NCBI GenBank assembly: GCA_013396915.1
Contig: VWZL01000194.1
Coordinates: 448,764 to 512,763, forward strand
Length of the DNA: 64,000 nt
Origin: Stercorarius parasiticus
Taxonomy: Eukaryota; Chordata; Aves; Charadriiformes; Stercorariidae
Direction of reading: 5' to 3'
Position numbers and translations under genes: made by a program. The notes below the pieces were generated by a model that was given only the letters and a program-made list of their open reading frames with translations, had not been told where the DNA came from and did not search any database. This document shows, piece after piece, positions 27,101 to 39,100 of this stretch. Within the stretch, counting starts at the first letter, position 1, and each line of letters opens with the position of its first letter.

Positions 27101-30100
27101 CCTGCTGTCAACACAGCCACTGACCTCCTCCTGAAGGGGCCGCGCTGCAGCGGGGAGGTCCCTGGGACAGGCAGGTCCCGCGGGCGCAGTGCCTGAGTCA
27201 GAGCTCCCGGCTTCGCTGCCCATCTCTGCCTCGTGTTTCCCTCCCTCTTCCCCATCTGCGTGATGGGGTAATGCTGCTTCCCTGCCTACCCTGGGGAGGT
27301 TACAGAGGCGTGATGATGGCTGTAAAGTTGTTTGAGCTTTGGATGGCAGGAGCTGTGGTGGTGTTATTAGCATTGGTGATGATGATGCTAATTACTGAAC
27401 TGCTGGGAAACTCCCCATGGGAGGAGGCGGGAGAGGGGAGGGGAGGCAGGAAAAAGGGGAAGGGAGGCGAAGTGAGCTCGGGGATGGAGAGGAGCCTGTC
27501 CTTGCTGGCAGCTCTGTCGGGCCCTGGGAGAAGGGCTCAGCCTGTTAGCAAAGCCGTGGGGATGCTGGGATGGATAGGAGAAGCCATGGCCCAGGTGCTG
27601 CGTAAGGTAGGAGAGCATGCCAGGGCCTGCCGCAGGTCCCTCCCTGCGGCTTAGACCTTCCTGCCACTGTGGTGCAAGATGCTGGTGTTGCACGCGATGG
27701 AGAGCTTGTGCAGGAGGGTTGCATCGCTGGTGGGGCAGAGAAACGGGTTTCCTTACCCCTCCTGTGGCCCTGTGAAGGTGGGGAATTTCCCAGCCATGGC
27801 TGGTGGTCGCTGAGAGGAGAGGGACCAGGACTGCCTGGGTCTGCGGGACGGGCAAAGGCAGGATCCTCTTCTCCTTTGAGGTCAGGTCCGGAGCTCCTGT
27901 GGGAAGATTCAGGGCAGTGAGTGCCTGGTTCTCCACAGGCAGAGCAAAGGTGGCTTTGGGCTGGGAGAAGCTGGTGAGGGTGAGATGCGTTCGTTTGCGT
28001 TTTCTGTCACAGCAGAGCCTTGAGCAAAAGTAGCCACATTAGAGCTTGGTCCCTGTGCCTGCAGTCACGGGCGGCCGGATCTGAGCGCTCCCTGGGACTC
28101 GTGCACCGCACACCTTTGGAGTTCCCCCCCTTTTAAAACTAACATCAAAGCAGAAGGTTTTGTACCACTTGAGGCTTGCAGACATCAAAGGCTTGCTCAT
28201 AAATTTAACCCCTCTGCAGAGAAGGTCATAATGCGCCAGCTCTTGATTGACTTGGTAACAGCTGTATTTTAGAGGGCTACTAGAAGGATGTGATTTTTCT
28301 AACACTTCAGAAATAACAGAGGTTGTGTGTCCCTCGCCCCCCTCTCTGAGAGCAGCCACTGTGGAAAAAGGAGAGGGCCCATGGAAGAAAGGGGCTCTGT
28401 ACTTCTGAAAAGACTGTCTGGGGAGGGGCTGGGGACATGCACCAATTCTAGGCCTTGTGTTTGAGGTCAGCACCGAGCTAAAATCTCTGAAGTCATGGGA
28501 CTGTGCATGTGCAAGAGGTAAAGCACTTTATTGGGTCAAGGTCCAACAGCTGGAGCAAAAACCATGGAGAGAGGTAAGGATCGAACCCAATCCTCTCCCT
28601 TCCTTGGGGATCCATGCTCTAGAAATGATCCTGTTCATCTGGACTCTCCTCCCAGGGGAGTGCATCAGCTCGAGGGAACGCTTCCTTGCTCTTCAAACCT
28701 GTCATCCATCCCGTCCTCAGCAAAGACCATTTATAGTCAAGAGAAAGAGGAGCCGTGTTTGATTGCAGTGATGACTTGCAGGGATGGGTTGCTGATGTAT
28801 TTAGACTCTGAACAATTTGCAAGCACGCTGCATCGCCAAGCATTCCCTAGGACAAATGTTTTTATAAGACCATTTTTATGATTACGGTGAGAAGCAACCA
28901 TAAAAGAAAGGAAAATTTTGTAGTTCATACCCCCCTGCCCCAAAGGCAGGTTGCCAGAGCTCTTTTGATGGTTTTTCTCTCTCGTGGTTTACTAGTGGCG
29001 TGTCAGGTTGCAGGAGTGATGCGCAGAGGGAGTGCCCATGGGGCCTCCAAGTGTGAGAGTTCGGTTCCTGCTGTCACTGGGAGGGGAGCGGAACTGGAGG
29101 GCAGCGTGGGGGCTGTGGCGGAGCCGGGCAGGGAGGTCCTGCCTGTCCCTGCTGAATCATGTGTTGTCCGGGCAGTACTAGGCTGTCAGGCGCTCCCATC
29201 TGTCCCCTGTGACTTCACCATGGGCTGCAGAATTGGCCAGATGGATGCTCGAGTGCAAGGATAAATACAGCCTCCGGGGCTTCCTCCCAGACACTTGCAC
29301 TCTGGCCCCAAAGCTTCTTTCCCTGGTTGTCTTGTGTTGTTTGGGAGAAGATTAAACTGATGCTTCCTTGCAGTCCCTCTGGAGCTTGAACACGGGGTTT
29401 GTGCCAGGCAGCCTTTGCTGCTCTGTGGTGGCTGGCTGTGCATCTTGCCTCTCTTTTAAGATGAAGTGGTAGCCTCTTTGTCTTATTGATGTGTAAACAA
29501 CCGCAATGCAAGGGCAGTGCAAATGCACACCCTCCTTCATCCCACAGTCTTTATATTTTGTTTAACTGCATGGGTATAATTATGCCATTATCGTTGGTCA
29601 GACTTTCTGGTGTAAATGTGCTCCAAGAATCCGAGAGTGAGGGGGATGGAGAGGAAGAGAGAAGCCAGAGTCAGGGAGAGGGAAGGCAACTGCTGCTAAA
29701 TTTAAGACTGTTCCTATGACACCTGGAGGCTGCTGTGCTGTTGGAACTGAGCAGGTAAACACTGAGCTGTGGCTCGTTCTCGTAATGCTTTTATCTTCCT
29801 GTTCAGTTTGTGGGACCTTCTGTAGTGCTTCGTGCAGACGCAGACCTGGGAGAGAGGCTGAGGCTGAGGTATTTCCTAGCTGGGGGCAGGATACGCCGGG
29901 GAACTTCTGGGGGGCTTGAGTCTGACAGGTATCAGGAGACTTCCAGGGATTTGGGCTGTTCGGAGAGGCAGCCAGTGATGTGGTTGCCTCCCCAGTGTCA
30001 TCTTAAACTGTCTGACCTTTCTTTCCATATGAGTCTCTTTGTTAAGCTCTAGGGCCCTTCTTTTCTTTAGCTCCTCCTGTCTGACTCAGGTGGGCTGCTT

Positions 30101-33100
30101 GCACAGATGCTGCGTGACCCAGGAGAGATTTAAAAAACGCTCTCCCAAATCTAGAGGTGCAGCAGGGACAGCAGAGCTGGAGCCAAGACTCTCATGAGTT
30201 TTGCAGTGCAGAGCCCTGGCACACCCTGTTCTCGCTGGGACTTTAGTGCTAGCATGGGAGGCAGGGAAATAAACGGGTAGATAGAAAATCTCTGCAAAGT
30301 AACTGCACAGAGATGGCGGGGGGAGGTAATAGCATTTTCTGGCTTGCACTGCCTCTGCTGCGTTCATTGCCTCAGAGGTAAATTATCAGTTTCTTCCTTA
30401 AATATTAACAGCTGCCAGGTAATGAATTCCCCCTCTCTGTTTTATAATGGCACTAAAATTGGGATTTGCCTTGGTTTTCTCTGTAATTATCCAATGAGAG
30501 CGTGTGAGTGAGAGGGAGGCACGGCAGGCTCTGCTGCAGGCAAGTGTCGTGCCTGGGGGACTGAACCGGGGTGTGGGGCTGGGGCTGCACAAGCAGCTGC
30601 ATGGGGCTTATGGTTTTACAGTCCTTCATTACGTTACTTTTTCTCATGCAGAGGGGCAGGTTTGGGAGGTAGGCTAGTATCTGTAGTTGGGGTAAAAGCC
30701 AGAATTACCTGCCAGGCTCCTTGGCATCCTGCGGAGGAGAAGCTGGTCCTGGGAAGGAGAAGCTGGTCCTGGCGAGGCGTGGCTGGGAGGGAGCAGTGTC
30801 CCTGGCAGGGAGAGGTGAGGCAGGAGCCGTCCTGGTCCTCCAGAGTGCTGGGGCTGAACGCTGTGTTTGTGTCTCTGCCAGCAAACCCCTCTTCTCTGGG
30901 GATGGCACCTGCATTTTGGGAAGCTCTGTGACTTGAGGTTTGGGTTTGTGAGACCAGCTGTCCTCAAGGAGCTGCGCACAGTTCCCTGCGCTCTGCACAA
31001 CAGTCCATGATGTGCCAGTCCAAGGCTTTTCCTTTGCATCCTCTGCCTTGCTTGTCTGGGTGGCCAGAAGAGGCTTCTGCCCTGCAGAGTCCAAAAATGG
31101 GAGTCCAGAGACTCTGCCTTAGGTGCCTTGGGTGCAATGTAGATGGCTGCCTGGCTTGATTTGAGAAGCAGCGATCATCTCTTCTACCCACAGCCTTTGC
31201 TTACGAGAAGGGTATGGACACTGGCTGCTTTAACCACCCTGTGCAGCCAGGTCCCAGGGGGGTCTCTGCTCAGAGCAGTGGGCTTTTCAGCACTCAGGAG
31301 ACTCAGCTGATGCTGTTTTCATTTTGGAAAAATGGCTGCTGTGCTGCAGAGCCCCTCAAGGTGCAGTGAACGGTTTTGACACTTCTTAATTTAAGCCAGA
31401 AAAAGGTCAGACTGTGGTCTCTGGGTCACCTGTGAATATTTGACCCTTTCGGGTGCTGAAGAAGGAGAAAAGACCCCTACAAAGTGCGCTGTGCATCACA
31501 GGACAAGTGTTAACTATTCTCTCCCCTTTGTCCTGCAGATGATATGGAGGACAAAAGCTAAGTAGAAAAGAGAACCTGTCACCACTTAAGGGGCAGATAA
31601 CACCCACACCCTCTGTGGGACAGGATGATGGTATCTGTACAGGCAGCAGCTCAATCAGTATGCTTTATCTGGGGCAGCAATGAGTTGAGGATTGCTTGCT
31701 CAGGGCTGGTCCTTGCAGTGTCCTGCCCACTTTTTGCTCTGAAGAGAAGCAAGGCAGAGGTATCGCTGCCTCCATGCCTCGGCGTCAGACCCTAGTCCTT
31801 GTCCTTGGTGAGATACTTCAGTGCTTAAGGTCCCAGAGATAAAGCTGAATTCCTTATCTTCCTGTCTTCGGGATATTCTTGTTACTGGTACACCCTGTTT
31901 CTGCTTCTTCCCACTACTCCTGTCCCTTGCTTCTCCTCCTCCCAGACTGAGGTCAGGTTGTGAATCAAAGTTGTGCTGTGGAAGGGAAATAGGAGGCAGG
32001 ATTTAACACAAGCCTGGGCTTGTGCATCAACTGCATGCGTAAAAAAGGAACATAATGGCTCAAGGACCCCCAAGGTCTGGATGCTTCTCAGATCCTTTGC
32101 GCCGAGAATCAGGGGAATGTATGAAAGCGCATCTGAGAACCCCATATTCCATCCATAACTGGCTAAGCATGGAGGCCAGCTTTGGAGGTAGAAAACTGTA
32201 AGAAAGATCCTCTTACCAGAGGAACCTGCCCTAGGAAGGAGGTAAAAACTGAACTGGTTGTCCAAGGTCTCCCAGCAGGCCTGTGTTGGAGGTTACAACA
32301 GAAGGTCTGCAGACCGGCCAGTCCAGTGGTCCAGGCTGGAGCTGACTAACCAAGCTACTGAAATATGTTCTTATTCCCCTGACTCACTGTAACTGAGTTT
32401 TCAGTTATTGGCACTTTGAAGCCGTAATTGAGGTCTGCTTTCCTCCTTGCCTTTCTCCCGGCAAATTGTCAGCCTTCAAGTGGTATGAGACAGTAAGAGA
32501 GATGTACACTCACCATTTCCTAGAAGCTGTCACTTTAAAGAGAACAGTACTAAAAAGAGGGATGAATCAAAGCCAGACCCAGAGCAATAAAACTCCAAAT
32601 GTTTGACTTCTCTCAAAATCTGGAACTCTTCATTCATTTCTAGGGTCTCTGCTGTGCCTGGGGCACTTTGTACGTTCATAGTTCCGGCCTCTCGCATTTA
32701 ATAAACTACACATGCCAGAAGAGCTTAAAAAAAAAAATCATAGTCCAGGTTCTCTTTGGATGTAAATCAACATAACTCTGCTTAAATCACCGGAGCTATG
32801 ATGACACCAGATGACACAGGGGCCTCCAGTGACTGGGGATTTTGTTTGGTTTTCTTGCATGAATATCTCTTGCTCAGGCAAACGCGAGCGCAGGAGGCGG
32901 CATGGCTGTGCCTGTGCTTCACTGGGGTGCCAGCAGTGCCCTCTATCCATGCCGCCGCCGGGGGCTGAGCTCCCAGCTGTCACTGGTGGCATCTGGGATG
33001 TAGGGGAGCACCTGATGGACCCAGCCTGTCTCTGTGGGTGGACTGTGGCTGGGAAGGGAGCGTGGTCTGGCTGAGCTTGCTGGAGGCGTGCTGTCTGCTT

Positions 33101-36100
33101 TTCTGTTGCTTGGTGGGTTTATGTAGATCATCTTTTCTGTACCGGTAACTTGAGTTTCTCTTTGTATGAGTTAAAAACGGGGAAATGCACCCTGATAATA
33201 TGGGGTTTGGGTTTCACTTAGGGACAGACCTGTAGCAGTGCAGGAGGCTGTATAGTCAGAGCGGTTTTGTCTGTACTTTGTCGTTGATAACGGCTGTTAC
33301 CGGGTGCTGGACAGGGCTGTGGCGCTGGAGGCTCTCCCAGCAGACACAAACACAGCACAGCCTTGGGGCAAGTTTGGCTTCTGCCTGTTATTGCCCAGCT
33401 TTGGGGAGGCCAGATCACAGCCTGCGGGCGGCTTGTCCCGTGTGGTCGTTTGGGCATCCTGCCCAGAGGCCACCCCGCTGCCTTCCTTCATCACCAGCGC
33501 AGCTCCATCCCCAGCGTTCGTTTCTGGTCAGGCAGGAGAGTTCAGCCACCCAGGCGACGGGCAGTAACCTCCTCTGGTTGCTCTTTAACCCCCTGCTTAT
33601 GGATAGATGCGGTCCCATCTAATGCCAATCCTCTCTTCTGGATTTAGGATAGCCTTGGGGTGAGCGAAGGTTTTGGGTCTCTCTGGGTTGTCCTCGTGTC
33701 TGTGCTTGGACTAGGTTGCAGGAAACTGGGGCTCCCTGGGAGCTGGCTGAGGGTCCTCCACAGTTGCGGGAGTAAGGAGAAGGATGTGAATCCATAAATC
33801 AAAGGAGCCTGAAATGAGGAAGGTCCAAGTGCTGTTTCTTGGAGATTTCATGATACAAAAACTGTCGTGGCAGCCCGAAGGCTCCCTCTGCCCCTGTATG
33901 AGTGTGAATGCGGCTGTCGAGGGGGTGTCAGGGTTAGCGGTGCCAGCAGGCAAATCCCAGCTGGACAGGGAGAAGACCAGGACAGGGAGGAGACCAGGAG
34001 AAGGTCTCCCTGCTCTTGGCAGTCACTGCCCGCTGGGCAGGGCACAACCTGCGTTCGGGTTAATGTGGCGATCACGAGTCTCTGCTCACACCTCACCTTC
34101 AGCCTGCGTCCACGTTTCCCATTAGCAGTGCTATTTTGAGCCTCCCAAAGCAATTAACACCAATTAATCTAAAAAAGCCTAAATAATGGTTTTTCAGAGC
34201 CTCTGGCTCCTTCCTGTGCCCCATGTGGCCCCAGAAGGCTGCAGCCCGAACCTGGCAGGGAGCTGAGCCCAGTGACGTGCTTTGTGTGCAGGGACTGCTG
34301 GGGAAGCTCCTTGGGGAGATGTGCAATTAGGGAAGGGCTCCTGATGATGCTGTGGATCCAACTTTTCCGTCCTGGATCGTGGTGTCTGTGCCACAGAGAG
34401 AGTTGCAGTTCCCTGCAGTGCTCGTTAAGCTGGAGTTGAGGGGAACCGTCGGTGCAGCAGAGTAAAACCACTGAATATGCTTGGGTGCAAGAGGTGCAAG
34501 TCCCCTGAGGTGTGCAGAAAAGTCCCTGGAGGATTTTTTGCCTGTATCCAAAGCCATTTGCATCCTAGTATTCTCTGGGCACTGTCACATGGAGCAAATC
34601 AGTCCTCCCCATCTTTGCCTTCCCCAAACGGGGCGTAGTTTCATCTTGCCCTTTCAAACAGCGTGTACCAGAGCAAGAGCTGCTTTTGGCTGATAGGAGA
34701 AGCTGTTCCTGTGTTTGCATGTGATTTTTGTCTTACCTGTTTCAGCTCTTCTGAGGAGGGCTGTGTCTGACCATTGCTGAAATGGTAAACCCAGGGGTAC
34801 CAGCCCCAGGATCCTCCCTGCCCCAGCAGGGCCAGGATTTCATGTTTTGTGGGGTGCCTTGTGTAACAAGGCCTTGATCTTGAGTGCGACCTTCAGGCGT
34901 TACTGGGATAGGGTAAATAATAATTAAGATTTGGGCGTTTGCTACAGTGAAGGGTGTTTATGTGAAGGTTAGGTGTGCGTTATGGGTGCAAATGTAGATG
35001 GGTGTGTGAGGCTTTCACCGACTAACTTCACCCTATCGTCACCACCCCTGGTAAAGGTGCTGCATCTGCTCAGCTGCTTTTTAACACAGCGCTGTGCTAA
35101 GAGCAAGTAGGTGTCTAAATAAAAGTACGTTTCAAGAAAGCAGCACAATTTTGGCAATCCGGAGACAAGTAGGCTTTTTTGCAAAGCGTTTTCAAAGCAA
35201 ATTGCCAGTCGGTTCCCATTTCAGATGCACCGAGCGCAGTGTATGGCGGGGAGGAGGGCATTGCTGCTGCTGGGGGAGCGTTGGATCATTTCCATCGCTG
35301 GAGAGGAGCGTGTCCTTCGCCGGCAGCGGGCTCACAAGCACCTGTCTCCTCCATCACCACCTACTCCTCGGTAGGGCTGGAAGCGGGGAGGTGGTGCGGT
35401 CTGGTGGATAGAGGAGGTGACCGGGAGCGGAGCACTATACATTAACCTTGGCTTCTGTGCTAATTAATCAAGAATATGGGTTATATCATTTAAAGCGATG
35501 GAGTTATTTCAGTTTAGCAAATTACTGCTGCTCAGCTGAGACTCAACAGCTGAGCGGGGTCCTAGTTGCACCCCCCTCCGACTGCAAAGTAAGTCCCCGC
35601 AACCAGCTTCAGCTAAAACACCCTGCTTTGCTGCTGGGGTGTGTTGCGGTGAGCACGCCTGGGTACCGCAGCTCTGTCTGAGGCTGAGCATCGGTTACGC
35701 TCCCAGAATTTACTGCTTGCTGCCATCTGCCTATAGCCTGAATTGTTTTGAGCAAGTAGTTCAGGTTCACTACCACTTCTGGTATTTAAGGGACCTCCAA
35801 GTTTTTGATGGGCCAAATTGGCCTCTGGAGCTTCCCATCATCTCCCATGGACTGGAGAGACTGACACGGAATGATAGTGCTTCTAACTTGTCTCCTTGGT
35901 TCGTAATTTAAGCTTTAGGTGCTATACCTAGGCTTGTGTGTTTCTGTTAAATGGTGATGGGGAAAGCTGGCCTGGCGTGGTAAATGCCGTCAAAACCTAT
36001 GTGGAAAAGTTGCTACATTAACTACAGAGCATTGATGTAGCTCTTTGAGGGCTGCCTGAATACGCTGACTAACATATTCCCTCCCAAAGAGACACCAGAA

Positions 36101-39100
36101 GTAATTTCCACACTATGGATGCGCTGGTCTCGGCAGTGAGGGCTGGCTACCTGACCTGGGATTTCAGGGTAGATGACAGCGTAGCTGGGGAAAAAGGGTA
36201 AATCCAGAATTAATAAGGTTGTTGCACAAAGTAGGCAAATCTGAGCGCATTTGCATTAGCTTTCAGGCAGTCGGATCAGTACCGCACGTAGCAGAGGTGT
36301 CAGTAACACTTCAGCCAGACACCCACGCCGGCACGCCGCGCTCCGTCGCAAAAAAAAATGAAAAAATGGTATTGTCACCTGCTACTGATCCAAAGGCGGG
36401 GATTTAAGCCACGTGTGGCAGTAGGGCACGCTCCCAACAGGTCAGCAGTTAGTGTATTAGGGGAGGAGGGAGCGTGGGTGAGTTATTTTGATTTTGTTTG
36501 AAACAATAAAACCCAAGTTATTTGAAATCTCAACAACAGAAGCAGCTTTTAGCACCGGCGTTTATAGGGATGAGTGGGCGAGTTGTTTAAAGGAAAAAAA
36601 AAAAAATCTTTGAAAACAGTCCAAGTAAGGGTGATAATTTCATCCTACAAGGGAAGCGCTGTGTGCACGTCCCATGTCTGTGCAGGGTGCGTATGGTCTG
36701 GGCCAGGCGCTGGGGCTGTGCGGTTCGTAAAACCCCCCGAAGGGCACACGGGTGCCACGGGCACACTCGGACACGCACTCGCAGCTCCCTGATGCGAGAG
36801 CTGGAGTCTGAAGTTGCAGATCACGGATGTCTCACTCGCTCTCCTTTGCTGCATCTTAAACCCAAATGCAGAAAGTCGTTTCTTCTTGCTGTTCCAAGCA
36901 CTGACCTCTTATGTGGGGGCTCTGTTCCAAGACAAGAGGTAACGGGCACAAACTTGAGCATAGGAAGTTCCACCTAAACACGAGGAGGAACTTCTTTCCT
37001 GTGAGGGTGGCAGAGCCCTGGCGCAGGCTGCCCAGAGAGGTGGTGGAGTCTCCGTCTCTGGAGACATTCCAAACCCGCCTGGATGCGTTCCTGTGCAACC
37101 TGCTCTGGGTGACCCTGCTCTGGCAGGGGGTTGGACCAGATGGTTTCCAGAGATCCCTTCCAAACCCTACCATTCTGTGATTCTGTGATTATAGCTGTCT
37201 TCTGCATTTCACCCTCAATACCAGCTTCAGATGCCCTCTTTCATAGCTCTCCCAAGTCAACTCAGCTCTTCACATAAGGGACAGAGTCTCAGTTCTGGTT
37301 CGTTCCCCTCTTCCCCCTTTTCGTCGAAGTATCCCCTTGGCTCAGCCCTGCAGCAGTGACACAGCGGGGTGCCCTTTGCCTTTCCTTGCCCCTTCTTTCC
37401 CTCCTCAGTTGCTGTAGCATTTTTAAAAATTAAATCACAAACTAAATTGAAGTTTAGTACATGAGCTCCCCAGGCAGCAGCTTAGTTTGAGGCCGATTCC
37501 CAATGGTCTCTTGCCTTCCATAGCCTGTGGCACCAGAATGAAATAGATGCAGAGTAATTGCCTTTTGCCCGCTCTGTCCTGATACCAGGATTTTGCAAGG
37601 TCCTAAGTGATGGAGAGTTGGCTTTTCCTGGCACACGACAGATGGGGCTGCCCCACAGGACAGATCCTGGCCAGCATCGCTGCTGCTCCGGGGTTGTCCA
37701 TCTTTCACGTCTGCAGCATCCCCGCCGCGGCAGTTCTGCCTGTGCCTCATCAGCACGGGGGGTTTTATCACTTGTTGCTCCAGGGCTTGTGTTTGCACAG
37801 CCTGACCCCCTCCCTGTCAGCCTCGTGGGCACCCATGGATTCACGGTTCACGGCTGCCCCAGCCCTGCTGCTCTCCTTCTGGAGATGCTTTATGCATCCC
37901 CGATGCTTTGCCCTTGGGTCCAGGATCATTGTGAAGCCCATTGAGGCTTCACAGCCCGACTTGGGCACAGGAGGGGGCTGGGGGCTGGGACCCGATGTGC
38001 CCTGGCAGTGGTCAGGTACGGAGCCAGGAGTCCTGATCTCAGACCCCACGTAGTTCCCATGTTTACAATTACTGTGTGACTCCTGGAAATAAATTTACTG
38101 CTACGGAAAGGCACGGGCAGTCCCCAAAAGCTGCATTTGTTCAGGATAAAGAAATTTCCTACTTCTGCAATGAAAAATGAGAATAAAGTGTAAGACGGTG
38201 TGAACAGGGAGCCAAAGGTGCCAGTGGGACTCTGTCTCCATTTTGCCACTGCCCTGCCGGGTGGCCTTTGGCAAGCTGCTTCTCTTTCCAGTGACCCATT
38301 TCACTGTCAGAATTTCCCATTTCACATTCATATTTCGCAGATGGGAGGTAAGAACAGCTCTTTGGCTGTTGTGTAGCATTTCCATCTTTCCATGTTTAGA
38401 ACCTTGTTGCAATTAGAAATTTCCCTCTGTTAAACAGTGGTACATTTAAATTAGGAGATGTTTATGGCTGAGCGTCTTTGCCTCTTGCAATAAGACAAAA
38501 AAAAAATATCACGTATCTAATAATATGAGGAGCAGGAGGACTATCAGGAGCTAAAAATGGTCCTTCAATATTTTGATGCTTTAAATCTGAGTGATCATAT
38601 TGTGTCTGTATGTGCACAGTGCATTTACCGTCGTGGTGCGTGTGCCTGTAGAGCTGAGCGTGTTTGCAGATGTAGTTTAGGAAAATTGATCCCAATCTAT
38701 TTTTAAGGTAAAGTGTGTGTGGTGGGTAGGAGGCGAGGAGGTGGAAGGAAAGCTAAATATTCACATAGCTCCGCTGTGTGTTTAAGAGCATCATCTAATA
38801 ACGCTGGGATCGTGGCAGCGAGGTGAGGGAGAGAGGAGCTTCGCTGGAGTCCACCCCCCCCGGGTGCGAGGGCACAGGAGTGACTCCGGGAGGAGCGTGG
38901 CGAGCAGGGCTGTCGCTTTAAGCTGCATCTCGCACCCAGCGGGTCACTGGTGCTGGCGACGTTCTTCACATGGCTGCGCGCTCCGCATAAATCTCTGCTC
39001 CGGCAGCCGGAGCGGAGCTGGGGAGAGCTCTCCCTCGCTGCTAGCGGTAGCTAACGAGCATCAAAGCGGCAGCCCCTCATCGCCCAGCTCTGCCTTGCGA

